64,000 bases of DNA from Stygiobacter electus. Its GTDB lineage: Bacteria; Bacteroidota; Ignavibacteria; Ignavibacteriales; Melioribacteraceae. The translations under genes were made by a program, and so were the position numbers. Shown one piece after another: positions 8,664 to 17,184 of this stretch (the stretch's first letter is position 1; each line of letters begins with the position of its first letter). Below the pieces are notes generated by a model that was given only the letters and a program-made list of their open reading frames with translations, made no database searches and was not told the origin of the DNA. The stretch covers positions 186,001-250,000 of the forward strand of contig JARGDL010000004.1 in assembly GCA_029210465.1 (NCBI GenBank), written 5' to 3'.

Positions 8664-9710
8664 TCATCCAAAGAAAGTACTTGCAACATCCATTAATTTT
8701 AGATCAATAGTTTTTAACTGTCCAACAGCTTCTTCTAATTTAACAGCCACAATTTCATTTCCTTTCAAAGCGGCCATATAACCCCATTTACCCTGTTCAA
8801 CTAATTCAGCCGCAAAAACACCGAAACGCGTTCCAAGAACACGATCAAAAGCAGTAGGAGTACCACCTCGTTGAATATGACCTAAAGTTGTAGAACGGGT
8901 TTCATAACCAGTTCTTTTTTCTATTTCTTCAGCCAAAACATTTCCAATTCCACCAAGTTTAACATGACCAAAAGCATCAGTTTTCATACTGCTTAATATG
9001 AACGAACCATCTTGATCACTATTATCATCTGTCATTAATTTGGCACCTTCACTTGCAACAACAATACTAAAGCTTTTACCACCTTCGTGGCGTTTTTTTA
9101 TAATATCACATACTTCATCAATATGGAAAGGTTTTTCTGGTACTAAAATAATATCAGCTCCCCCAGCAATTCCTGCATAAGCTGCAATCCAACCAGCATG
9201 TCTTCCCATTACTTCCACAACAATAACTCTATTATGCGATTCAGCAGTAGTGTGAAGGCGATCTATTGCTTCTGTTGCAATATTAACTGCAGTATCAAAA
9301 CCAAAAGTAAAATCAGTTGCATTAAGATCGTTATCTATTGTTTTTGGAACACCTACGACTTTAACACCAGATTTTGCTAATTTAGCTGCAACACCTAATG
9401 TATCTTCGCCACCAATAGCAACTAATGCATCAATACCATTTTCAGACATATTTTTAATTACGCGTGCTTCACCATCTTTTTCTTTATATACATTTGTCCT
9501 TGAAGTTGCAAGAATAGTTCCACCGCGATGTAGTATACCTGAAACTGAATTACGATCTAAAGGTTCGTAAAGATTATCTAATAACCCTCTCCACCCTTCT
9601 CTAATACCAATTAATTCGTGACCAAATAATAAAGACTTACGAACTACCGCACGAATAACAGCATTTAATCCGGGGGCATCCCCTCCACCAGTTAATACAC
9701 CTATTTTCAT
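8664..9710 (-). CDS. pfkA: 6-phosphofructokinase, pyrophosphate-type residue signature
   Basis: Phosphorylates fructose 6-phosphate to the 1,6-bisphosphate in glycolysis. Length 348 is normal for the short group. N-terminal GVLTGGGDAPGLNAVIRA (4-21) is the donor loop; TIDND (124-128) holds the catalytic Asp. Where E. coli PfkA has GGDGS and PGTIDND, this protein has GGEDT (100-104) and PKTIDND (122-128). Asp at the second Gly position and Lys in place of Gly are the residues linked to pyrophosphate use, as in the Amycolatopsis PPi enzyme. Donor preference is inferred, not proven. The gene is probably monocistronic, ending at the hairpin 8630-8653. Confidence 0.93.
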   Translation of the reverse strand: MKIGVLTGGGDAPGLNAVIRAVVRKSLLFGHELIGIREGWRGLLDNLYEPLDRNSVSGILHRGGTILATSRTNVYKEKDGEARVIKNMSENGIDALVAIGGEDTLGVAAKLAKSGVKVVGVPKTIDNDLNATDFTFGFDTAVNIATEAIDRLHTTAESHNRVIVVEVMGRHAGWIAAYAGIAGGADIILVPEKPFHIDEVCDIIKKRHEGGKSFSIVVASEGAKLMTDDNSDQDGSFILSSMKTDAFGHVKLGGIGNVLAEEIEKRTGYETRSTTLGHIQRGGTPTAFDRVLGTRFGVFAAELVEQGKWGYMAALKGNEIVAVKLEEAVGQLKTIDLKLMDVASTFFG

Positions 9711-9739
9711 TCACTTACTCCTATTGTTTAGTTTGGTAA

Positions 9740-11920
9740 TTAAATCAATTTCAAATTTGCAAACTTTGTTAAAAGTTGTTTCACTCCATAATTTTCAAAT
9801 GCAATGGTAACTTTTTGCATATCACCGGAACCATTAATTTGTTGGATTTTACCCATACCAAAAACTTGATGAACTACCCTACTACCAACACGTAAAGATC
9901 TTCTTTCCTGATCAAAATCTTCATAATCAGGTTGATAAAATTCATCATTTGATTCAAAATTTTTTCTTTTTCTACCAGCTTTTTTACCGGACAAAAATTC
10001 ATTTTCTTCAATCGTGTTAGGATCAATTTCATCAATAAATCGAGAACGGCTTTGATATGCAACTTCACCAAATCTATATCTTGAACGAGCGTAAGTAAGA
10101 TATACTTTTTCTTTTGCTCTTGTTAATGCTACATAAAATAATCTTCTTTCTTCTTCGAGGCGAGAATCTTGATCAAATTTTTGACTTAATGGAAAAATAT
10201 CTTCTTCTAAACCAGTAATAAAAACAATCGGGAATTCTAATCCTTTTGCACTATGAACTGTCATTAATGTTACCGAATTTACTTTTTCATCATACTGATC
10301 AACTCCAGCTATTAATGAAACTTCTGCTAGGAAATCTTCGAGAGTTGCTTTTGGATTTGTTTTACTAAAATCTTGAACAGCAGATATTAGTTCCTGAATG
10401 TTGTCATAACGAGCAAGTGAATCAGCAGTGTTTTCTTCTTTATACATTCTTAGAATACCTAATTCATCAAGCAAAGCACTTGTTAATTCACCAACAGAAA
10501 GTTTATCTTTTAATCCAATATATTTATCCAATAAAAGTCTAAAGTGTTTAACATTTTTTTGTATTCTTTCTTTTACTTCAATTACTTCAAAAACTCTCAT
10601 CATAGTTTGGTAAAGAGAAAGATTTAATTTACGAGCAAATGCAATCATTCTAGTAATTGAAGTATTTCCAATTCCACGTTGTGGAAAATTCATTATTCTT
10701 AATAGACTTTCCTCATCATTTGGATTGGAAAGTACACGAAGATAAGCTAAAACATCTTTTACTTCTTTTCTTCTATAGAATTCAACACCACCAACAATTT
10801 TATATGGAATTTTTTCACGTCGGAAAGCATCTTCTAAAGCACGTGATTGTGAGTTAATTCTATAAAAAATTGCAATATCATTTAATGAAAGTTTACGCGT
10901 TGTAATTTCTTTTTTAATTCTTCGAGCTATTTGAAGTGCTTCATCTTTTTCATCACTTGCTCTAATTAATGAAATTAATTCACCATCATTATTTTCTGTC
11001 CAAAGTGTTTTAGGAATTTGTTCAGTGTTATTTTTTATTATTGAGTCAGCAGCTGCAAGTATTGTTTTGGTTGATCGATAATTTTGTTCCAGTCTAAAAA
11101 TTTTAGCTCCTTTAAAATCTTTTTTAAAGTTGAGCATATTTTTAATTTCAGCACCTCGCCAACTGTAAATACTTTGTGCATCATCTCCTACGACACAAAC
11201 TTTATCTTTAGCTGGACTTAACAATTTTATCAATTCATATTGAGCAATATTTGTATCTTGATATTCATCAACCAAAATGTATTTAAATATTTTTTTATAA
11301 TAGTTTAATACTTTTGAGTTTGTGTTAAATAATTCGATAGGTTTTAGTAGTAAATCATCAAAATCCATTGAATTGTTTTCAAATAGTCTTTTATTATATT
11401 CTTTATAAATTTCTACAAACTTTCTATCCGATGCGGTTGAATATGAAGTTTTTTCATAATCTTCAGGAGAAATCATTTGATTCTTTAAGAAGCTGATTTT
11501 ATGCTGCACTCCGTTTGCGGTTATAGATTCTAAGTTTATGTTAAGGTTAGAAATAATATTTCCAACCAGAGAAACTGAATCTTCCCTATCGTAAATTGAA
11601 TAATTGGATTTGTAACCAAGCTTTTCAGCTTCAATTCTTAAAATTCTTGAAAAAATAGAATGGAAAGTCCCCATCCACAGTTCTTCAGCTTTTTTACCAA
11701 TTAAGCTTTTAATTCTTTCTTTCATTTCTTTTGCAGCTTTATTGGTAAAGGTTAAAGCAAGAATTGAAGAAGGTTCCATCCCCTTTTCAATTAAATATGC
11801 AATTTTGTGAGTTAATACTCTTGTTTTGCCAGAACCAGCTCCAGCAACAATCATATGTGGTCCAGCATTATACTCTACTGCTTCAATTTGCTCTTTATTA
11901 AGGCTATTTAGGATTTTCAT
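9740..11920 (-). CDS. pcrA: ATP-dependent DNA helicase PcrA/UvrD
   Basis: Superfamily 1A 3'-5' helicase for nucleotide excision repair, mismatch repair or removal of RecA and stalled polymerases. It has 726 residues, normal for PcrA. Visible motifs: Walker A AGAGSGKT (26-33), motif Ia TFTNKAAKEM, motif II VDEYQDT, motif III VGDDAQSIYSWRGAE, motif IV FRLEQNYRS, motif V TVHSAKGLEFP and motif VI VALTRAKEKV. The C-terminal tail ends in a Tudor-like segment (GSRVVHQVFGMGKI) typical of PcrA/UvrD. A TATATTTG promoter lies at 11944-11951, giving a leader of about 20 bases. Confidence 0.96.
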   Translation of the reverse strand: MKILNSLNKEQIEAVEYNAGPHMIVAGAGSGKTRVLTHKIAYLIEKGMEPSSILALTFTNKAAKEMKERIKSLIGKKAEELWMGTFHSIFSRILRIEAEKLGYKSNYSIYDREDSVSLVGNIISNLNINLESITANGVQHKISFLKNQMISPEDYEKTSYSTASDRKFVEIYKEYNKRLFENNSMDFDDLLLKPIELFNTNSKVLNYYKKIFKYILVDEYQDTNIAQYELIKLLSPAKDKVCVVGDDAQSIYSWRGAEIKNMLNFKKDFKGAKIFRLEQNYRSTKTILAAADSIIKNNTEQIPKTLWTENNDGELISLIRASDEKDEALQIARRIKKEITTRKLSLNDIAIFYRINSQSRALEDAFRREKIPYKIVGGVEFYRRKEVKDVLAYLRVLSNPNDEESLLRIMNFPQRGIGNTSITRMIAFARKLNLSLYQTMMRVFEVIEVKERIQKNVKHFRLLLDKYIGLKDKLSVGELTSALLDELGILRMYKEENTADSLARYDNIQELISAVQDFSKTNPKATLEDFLAEVSLIAGVDQYDEKVNSVTLMTVHSAKGLEFPIVFITGLEEDIFPLSQKFDQDSRLEEERRLFYVALTRAKEKVYLTYARSRYRFGEVAYQSRSRFIDEIDPNTIEENEFLSGKKAGRKRKNFESNDEFYQPDYEDFDQERRSLRVGSRVVHQVFGMGKIQQINGSGDMQKVTIAFENYGVKQLLTKFANLKLI

Positions 11921-11943
11921 AGACAGGTCGTTTTTTTGAGGTG

Positions 11944-11975
11944 CAAATATACGAATTTTTTTCAGGGTTTTACAA
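11944..11975 (-). promoter_or_regulatory. Promoter of pcrA
   Basis: The minus strand shows TTG (11975-11973), exactly 21 bases, then TATATTTG (11951-11944). The box ends 23 bases before the pcrA ATG. Spacing and sequence equal those before tRNA-Leu and the 61085 gene. Confidence 0.6.
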
Positions 11976-12074
11976 AATTATTTTCTTCAAAAATTCTTTC
12001 ACCCTTTTTAAGAATTGAAATTTGAATGAACAAAAATTAAAAATTGATAAAGATTATGTGGAATATACGCTTAA

Positions 12075-12170
12075 GAGTAAGATTATGATTATGAGTAAGA
12101 TCAAGATTATGAGTAAGATCAAGATTATGAGTAAGAGTAAGAGTAAGATCAAGATTAAGAGTAAGAATAA
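12075..12170. repeat. Tandem repeat, 18-bp unit built from hexamers
   Basis: Five imperfect copies of an 18-bp unit, GAGTAAGATCAAGATTAT, start at 12075, 12093, 12111, 12141 and 12159, with an extra GAGTAA doublet at 12129-12140 and a truncated last copy. The unit is itself three related hexamers (GAGTAA, GATCAA, GATTAT). The tract fills part of the 298-base gap between pcrA and the M29 aminopeptidase; no gene is seen there. Confidence 0.9.
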
Positions 12171-12218
12171 TTGTTAGAAAGGATTTTTGAGATTATTTTA
12201 ATTCGTATATACGACAAT

Positions 12219-13181
12219 TTAAATCAGTAGCTTTCCATTTTTCATAATCATTTTGCCATCAAAATAGACAGTTGGCTTTTTGACAATACCATCAAGGTGG
12301 ATTGGAACATCAACATTGCCACCCATTGATTTATTATCGCCAAGAGCAATATGAATCGTTCCCATTACTTTTTCATCTTCTAAAATTACACCGCTCAATT
12401 TAGCTTTATCATTTGTTCCGATTCCAAACTCAGCAATATTTCTTGCAAGTTTACCATATTTATTTAATGTAGATTCTAATTTTTTAGCTTGAATTCCACC
12501 ACTAATTTTAGTTGCGAATCCATTTTCAACTTCAATTGTGATTGGTTTTTTATCAATTACACCAACACCAGACATTGAACCATCAACAACAAAAACGCCA
12601 TTTGATTTCCCTTCTAATGGAGCAATGTAAGCTTCGCCTGTTGGTAAATTTCCACTTTCTCCTTTTTTGTGAAAGAGTCCTTTACTTGGTAAGGCTTTTC
12701 TACCTGTAATGTCTAAAGTAATATCGGTTCCATTTGGAGCTGTTACTTTAACGATATTTACATCGTTCAAAATTTGCTGAAGCTTAATTGTAAGAGCAGC
12801 AATTTTGTTATAATCTGCATTAAGTCCACGAATCATTATCTCTTCTGTAATTCCTGGGAAAGTTGCAATTCTTACCCCGAGTGCGGAAGCGTTTCTTCTT
12901 GCATTTGTGTGAGTTAAAGATTTCTCAGTAGGACATAAAACAACATCAAAAAGTTTCATCATTTCAGCAATTTGTGTAGGTGGTTCCTGACCATGCATTT
13001 CACGAGATTTGAATTCTAGATAAACAGATTCATGCCCTAATTTTTTAGCATTAACAAAAAGAGAATATCCAATTTTATTTTTGAATTCATCTGTTACAAT
13101 TAAAATTGATTCACCTTTTTTTGAACCCATACAATCTTTAATTGCAATAATACAAGCACGATCTAACTTTGTTAATTTCAT
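12219..13181 (-). CDS. Aminopeptidase of the M29 (aminopeptidase T) family
   Basis: Predicted metal-dependent exopeptidase removing N-terminal residues from short peptides in the cytoplasm (COG2309 type). Its 320 residues are shorter than the roughly 400 of classical aminopeptidase T, mainly at the N-terminus. Family signatures are NLPTGE (178-183, metal-binding Glu) and, toward the C-terminus, AEFGIGTN and TIHIALGDN with metal-binding His and Asp. ATG at 13181. It sits with a peptidase-rich and transporter-rich run to 19230 on the same strand, which supports a role in peptide use. Confidence 0.88.
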   Translation of the reverse strand: MKLTKLDRACIIAIKDCMGSKKGESILIVTDEFKNKIGYSLFVNAKKLGHESVYLEFKSREMHGQEPPTQIAEMMKLFDVVLCPTEKSLTHTNARRNASALGVRIATFPGITEEIMIRGLNADYNKIAALTIKLQQILNDVNIVKVTAPNGTDITLDITGRKALPSKGLFHKKGESGNLPTGEAYIAPLEGKSNGVFVVDGSMSGVGVIDKKPITIEVENGFATKISGGIQAKKLESTLNKYGKLARNIAEFGIGTNDKAKLSGVILEDEKVMGTIHIALGDNKSMGGNVDVPIHLDGIVKKPTVYFDGKMIMKNGKLLI

Positions 13182-13189
13182 TATTCACC

Positions 13190-13918
13190 TCAAAATGGAA
13201 AACCAACATTTATTTGAAGAGTGTAACTCCAGCCGGCATTTTTAATTGAATTATTATTTGCATCACCAATAAAAATATTGCTTTGATTTTTTAATTTTTC
13301 AATATTCAAGAAATTATAACCAGCTGTTCCTTCAATACTAAAATAACCTTGAACCAAATGTAATATTAAACCACTTCCAACAAAATAAGTTATTTTCATC
13401 TTTTCAGGTTCAAACTTATCTGCACTAATGAAATTATTATTTTCATAGTATTCAATATTGAGTTCAGGTGTATAGTATGAAACATGCCCTTCTAAAATTT
13501 TAAAGTCTAAAAATTTAAAGATTGGAGTACCAAAATCTATTCCTATTCCCCAATTATTTAAGTTTAGTTGAAAGTTTTTATTCGTCTGATAAACTTCATT
13601 TAATTTAGTTAATGAATTTCTACTTATGATTTCTTCTTTAATAAACTGATAATAACCTTTGGCAGAAATAAAAAATCCTTCCCATTTTGCACGAAACAAA
13701 TTAGCTCCAATTCTATATCCAGTTCCTTTATTAAATTTTAGATTTTCAGTTTCAGACAATTTTTCCTTTGATAAATAATCATTTATGCCTTTGACATCAT
13801 ATCTATATTCCGAAACTCCAGCATAAACTCCAGAAAGTCCCAGACAACCAAAACCAAATGTTTGAGCGAAGGAATAAGAATTAAAAACAATAATTATTAT
13901 CAATAATATTTTTTTCAT
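13190..13918 (-). CDS. Secreted beta-barrel-like protein of unknown function
   Basis: I do not recognise this 242-residue protein. It has a clear signal peptide (MKKILLIIIIVFNSYSFAQ) and then alternating aromatic/polar stretches ending in Phe (LQINVGFPF), the usual end of an outer-membrane barrel. It lies 8 bases upstream of the M29 aminopeptidase gene and 13 bases downstream of the MFS carrier gene, so it is probably co-transcribed. Its place among peptide-handling genes hints at an outer-membrane role, but nothing in the sequence shows a substrate. Confidence 0.75.
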   Translation of the reverse strand: MKKILLIIIIVFNSYSFAQTFGFGCLGLSGVYAGVSEYRYDVKGINDYLSKEKLSETENLKFNKGTGYRIGANLFRAKWEGFFISAKGYYQFIKEEIISRNSLTKLNEVYQTNKNFQLNLNNWGIGIDFGTPIFKFLDFKILEGHVSYYTPELNIEYYENNNFISADKFEPEKMKITYFVGSGLILHLVQGYFSIEGTAGYNFLNIEKLKNQSNIFIGDANNNSIKNAGWSYTLQINVGFPF

Positions 13919-13931
13919 TTTATTTTATATT

Positions 13932-15206
13932 TTATGAATTAGTATCTATTACGTTTGAAATACCTTTTTCTAAACCATGCCCGTTTTCACTGATTTCACT
14001 TTTTCTTAAAAGATAAGCGAACAACAATCCAAAAAATCCTAATGAAGAAAATATCCACATGCCTAAAACATAACCACCACTAAAATCGTTAGCCCAGCCG
14101 ATTATAAAATTGAAAGAAGCCAAACCAATATTTTGTATCATTGTCATTAATCCGTAAGCAGTCCCAAGTTTTGATTCATCAACGATGATTGCAACACTTG
14201 GCCACATTACAGCTGGAATTAATGAAAATGCTAAGCCCATCATAGCCATCGGAATGTATAAATTAATTTTTGTATAAGCCATTAATAAGTAAACTGGGAT
14301 CAAGAAAGCTGAACCAATCATCATTAACAATGAACGCTTTCCAATGTAATCTGCAAGCAAGCCAAAAAGTGGTGTTAAAACCATTGCAGATAAAGTTAAC
14401 ATACTGGAAAGAAATCCACCCATTTCTCTTGATGTTCCATGTGTTTCCATAAAAAATTTAACAGCAAAAGTTTGAAATGGGAAAATTCCCGAATAAAATG
14501 TTACACACAATAAAACAACAAACCAATATGATTTAGAAAAATCAAATATTTGACTGAATCGAAATTCATCTTGTTTTGGAACTGGACGTAATGAATATTT
14601 TTTTTCTGCATAAGAATCCATTCCCCAATAAATTGTTGCCATAGCAATCGAAATAACACCAGCACCAAGAGCAATTAATAATGGATACTTATAAGTTGAA
14701 TAAAAATGTGAAGCCCATGTAGGTGAATTCAAAGCAGCAAATGAACCTAAACGTGCAAGTGTTAAATTTAATCCAAATGCAAAAGATAATTGCTTTCCTT
14801 TAAACCAACGACCTATAACAGTTGTAATAGCAACAATCATAGACTCTGCACCAAGACCAAAAATTAATCTACCAACTGCCATCATTGTTAGATCATTGAA
14901 TGATGCTGTTATAGCTGCACCAATTAAACAAAGCGTTGTAAATAAAAAAGTGGAAATTCTTGTTCCAATTTTATCAATTATAACTCCACCAATTAAAACC
15001 ATAAAAACATTTGGTACACTATAAATGCCTTGCAATAATCCAATATTTGCATCAGTGAATTTTAATTGTTTACTCAATAAATCTGCAAGTGGACTTATGG
15101 AATCATAAATGTAGTAATTTCCAAACATTGCAAGAGAAACAACCAACAAAATTATCCATCTAAAAATGAAAGGTGGATTCGGTTTAACAATATTTTCTTC
15201 GCTCAT
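13932..15206 (-). CDS. MFS transporter resembling MFSD1-type carriers
   Basis: Major facilitator with about 12 hydrophobic segments in 424 residues. Segment order resembles eukaryotic MFSD1: a Tyr/Asp stretch after TM1 (NYYIYDSISPLADLL), QGIYSVPNVFMVLIGG with GGVIIDKIG (motif A-like), then GRLIFGLGAES followed by GRWFKGKQLSFAFGLNLTLAR. The WFKGK..FGL..AR block is very MFSD1-like. MFSD1 has been reported to move dipeptides; a peptide substrate here is inferred from that and from neighbouring peptidases. Start ATG 15206; a palindromic element (15235-15281) separates it from pepD. Confidence 0.85.
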   Translation of the reverse strand: MSEENIVKPNPPFIFRWIILLVVSLAMFGNYYIYDSISPLADLLSKQLKFTDANIGLLQGIYSVPNVFMVLIGGVIIDKIGTRISTFLFTTLCLIGAAITASFNDLTMMAVGRLIFGLGAESMIVAITTVIGRWFKGKQLSFAFGLNLTLARLGSFAALNSPTWASHFYSTYKYPLLIALGAGVISIAMATIYWGMDSYAEKKYSLRPVPKQDEFRFSQIFDFSKSYWFVVLLCVTFYSGIFPFQTFAVKFFMETHGTSREMGGFLSSMLTLSAMVLTPLFGLLADYIGKRSLLMMIGSAFLIPVYLLMAYTKINLYIPMAMMGLAFSLIPAVMWPSVAIIVDESKLGTAYGLMTMIQNIGLASFNFIIGWANDFSGGYVLGMWIFSSLGFFGLLFAYLLRKSEISENGHGLEKGISNVIDTNS

Positions 15207-15234
15207 TATTAATTACAATATTTATTTTAAGAAA

Positions 15235-15281
15235 GTCACCCTTCGACAAGCCTGACTGCCGTTAGGCAGGCTCAGGGTGAC
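15235..15281. repeat. Palindromic REP-like element / possible terminator
   Basis: Outer arms GTCACCCT (15235-15242) and AGGGTGAC (15274-15281) enclose inner arms AGCCTG and CAGGCT, giving a long G+C-rich hairpin in otherwise AT-rich DNA. It lies 10 bases after the pepD stop. The composition contrast and double palindrome suggest an interspersed repeat that may also stop transcription; only TTTCTT follows it on the minus strand. Confidence 0.7.
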
Positions 15282-15290
15282 TAAAATTAT

Positions 15291-16751
15291 TTATTGTTTA
15301 ACAGGTACGTTTCTCAAAGCTTCTGTTAAATTATTCCAAAATGTTTGAACGGTACTAATTTGAACTTTTTCATCAGGTGAATGTGCACCAAAGATTGTTG
15401 GGCCGAATGAAATAATATCTAAATGTGGAAATCTTTCTAAAATAATTCCACACTCTAATCCAGCATGAATTGCTTTTACTTCCGGTTCTTTACCAAGTTT
15501 TTCATGGAATACTTTTTTCATCACACCAAGAATTGGTGAATTGATGTTTGGTTTCCAGCCTGGGTAACCATCACCCTGTGTAACTTCAGCTTTTGCTAAT
15601 TTGAATAATGCCGCAATTGAATTTCCTAAATCTTTCTTTTCACTTTCAACTGAACTACGATGGCTTAAAACTACTTCAACATACTTTGCTTTAGTAGTTA
15701 CAACAGCAAGATTTGTAGAAGTTTCAACCAATCCTTCAATATCAGCACTCATTTTAATAACACCATTAGGAACTGCATAAAGAGAATCTATCAAATTATT
15801 TGCTGTTGTTTTATCCATTACTTTTGATTTTGATTTTGAATTTTCAGCAGAAACAATTAAAGTTGGTTCAACAGTAGACAATTCAGCTCTTACAATTTCA
15901 TTGTAATGTTCAACATAACCTTTCACATCATCGAATGATTTTTTTGGTACTCGAATAGTTGCAAAACATTCGCGTGGAATAGCATTGTGTTTACTACCAC
16001 CATTTATATTTACTAAACGAATTCCATAATTATAATTTAATTCATGAAGTAAGCGAACCATTAATTTAATTGCATTACCTTTTCCAAGATGAATATCTAA
16101 ACCACTATGTCCACCTTTTAATCCAGTTACTTTTAATTCAACTGCAACAGTATTTGCAGGGATATCATTTAATTTGAAATTAAATTTAACCGTTGAATTT
16201 TGCCCGCCTGCACAACCAATATATAAAGCTCCATCTTCTTCAGAATCAAGATTCATCATTATTTCACCATTAATAAAACCAGGCTCTAAAGCTTGAGCTC
16301 CATTTAATCCAGTTTCTTCATCAAGTGTAAACAAAGCTTCAATTGGTCCATGTTGAATTGAGTTATCTTCAAGAACAGCAAGAGCAGCAGCTACACCAAT
16401 TCCATTGTCACTTCCTAAAGTTGTACCTTTTGCTTTAACCCAATCACCATCAACATAAGGTTGAATTGGATCTTTATCAAAATCATGTTTAACATCAGCA
16501 TTTTTTTCAGCAACCATATCAAGATGTCCTTGAAGTACAACTGGCGTAACATTTTCAAAACCTGGAGTAGCAGGTTTACTGACAACAACATTACCAAATT
16601 TATCAACCTTGTATTTCAAATTATTTTTCTTAGCAACGCTAATAACATAATCAGCTAGTAATTTTTCTTTTCTACTTGGATGAGGACGTTTACAAATTTC
16701 TTCAAAATGCTTCCAGAGTAATTCTGGTTTTAGATTTAATAATTCACCCAT
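15291..16751 (-). CDS. pepD: Aminoacyl-histidine dipeptidase (PepD, peptidase M20C)
   Basis: Cytoplasmic metallodipeptidase that cleaves dipeptides such as Xaa-His. Length 486 equals that of E. coli PepD. Metal-site residues are visible: GHLDMV (H76, D78), TLGSDNGIG (D115), LDEETGL (E145/E146) and NLDSEEDG (D169), with a late FGPTIFGAHSPDE supplying the final His. ATG at 16751 lies one base from the stop of the PqqD-like gene, with its site in that gene's end (GGAAGGAG), showing translational coupling. It belongs to the predicted peptide-use operon with the OPT transporter. Confidence 0.94.
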   Translation of the reverse strand: MGELLNLKPELLWKHFEEICKRPHPSRKEKLLADYVISVAKKNNLKYKVDKFGNVVVSKPATPGFENVTPVVLQGHLDMVAEKNADVKHDFDKDPIQPYVDGDWVKAKGTTLGSDNGIGVAAALAVLEDNSIQHGPIEALFTLDEETGLNGAQALEPGFINGEIMMNLDSEEDGALYIGCAGGQNSTVKFNFKLNDIPANTVAVELKVTGLKGGHSGLDIHLGKGNAIKLMVRLLHELNYNYGIRLVNINGGSKHNAIPRECFATIRVPKKSFDDVKGYVEHYNEIVRAELSTVEPTLIVSAENSKSKSKVMDKTTANNLIDSLYAVPNGVIKMSADIEGLVETSTNLAVVTTKAKYVEVVLSHRSSVESEKKDLGNSIAALFKLAKAEVTQGDGYPGWKPNINSPILGVMKKVFHEKLGKEPEVKAIHAGLECGIILERFPHLDIISFGPTIFGAHSPDEKVQISTVQTFWNNLTEALRNVPVKQ

Positions 16752-16752
16752 T

Positions 16753-17124
16753 TTAATCTCCTTCCAACTCTTTAAATGTTATAAATTTTTGTTCATACAG
16801 TTGAGAAAAGAATTTTGGTAATCTTTCTTCAACTGGTTGAATTTTATCATTGAACTTATCAACAAGTTCCTTGGCTATAACAGAAATATTTTTTTTATTA
16901 TCAATTGAAAGCCAAACCGAAGACCCAATTTCATCTAATTTTATTTTTATGAATTTTGATTTGAGTTTTGGTTCTAAAATTAATTTCATCAGTTTATTAT
17001 AAACTTTTGGCATTAATAAAGAAACAAAACCATTTTCTTCAACTTCATGATCAACTAATTTAATTGGCGTTAAGTCAAATGAATTAGTGTTCTTTAAAAT
17101 TTTTCTTCTTTCAAAAAAATTCAT
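16753..17124 (-). CDS. PqqD-like small protein
   Basis: A 123-residue soluble protein. Residues about 58-115 look like the PqqD fold (winged helix used in RiPP recognition elements): LDEIGSSVWLSID, then a helix KNISVIAKELVDKF, and VEERLPKFFSQLYEQKFI. No radical SAM enzyme, PqqA-like precursor or cyclase is nearby, so it is not part of a visible RiPP pathway. It lies between the OPT transporter (60 bases) and pepD (1 base), implying a task in peptide handling, perhaps binding peptides. Family assignment is by motif pattern and is moderately sure. Confidence 0.7.
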   Translation of the reverse strand: MNFFERRKILKNTNSFDLTPIKLVDHEVEENGFVSLLMPKVYNKLMKLILEPKLKSKFIKIKLDEIGSSVWLSIDNKKNISVIAKELVDKFNDKIQPVEERLPKFFSQLYEQKFITFKELEGD

Positions 17125-17184
17125 TTTAATCCAATAATTTATGTCAGTCTTCGATTAACTCAGACTGACATATTTAATAAATTA

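Noticed and set aside
12075..12170. Possible CRISPR-like array from regularly spaced repeats
   Set aside because: The units are contiguous 18-mers with hexamer substructure and no unique spacers; no cas genes are near.
15235..15281. A plain intrinsic terminator for pepD
   Set aside because: It may stop transcription, but the weak T-run and nested G+C-rich palindrome favour a dispersed repeat, so it is listed as a repeat.
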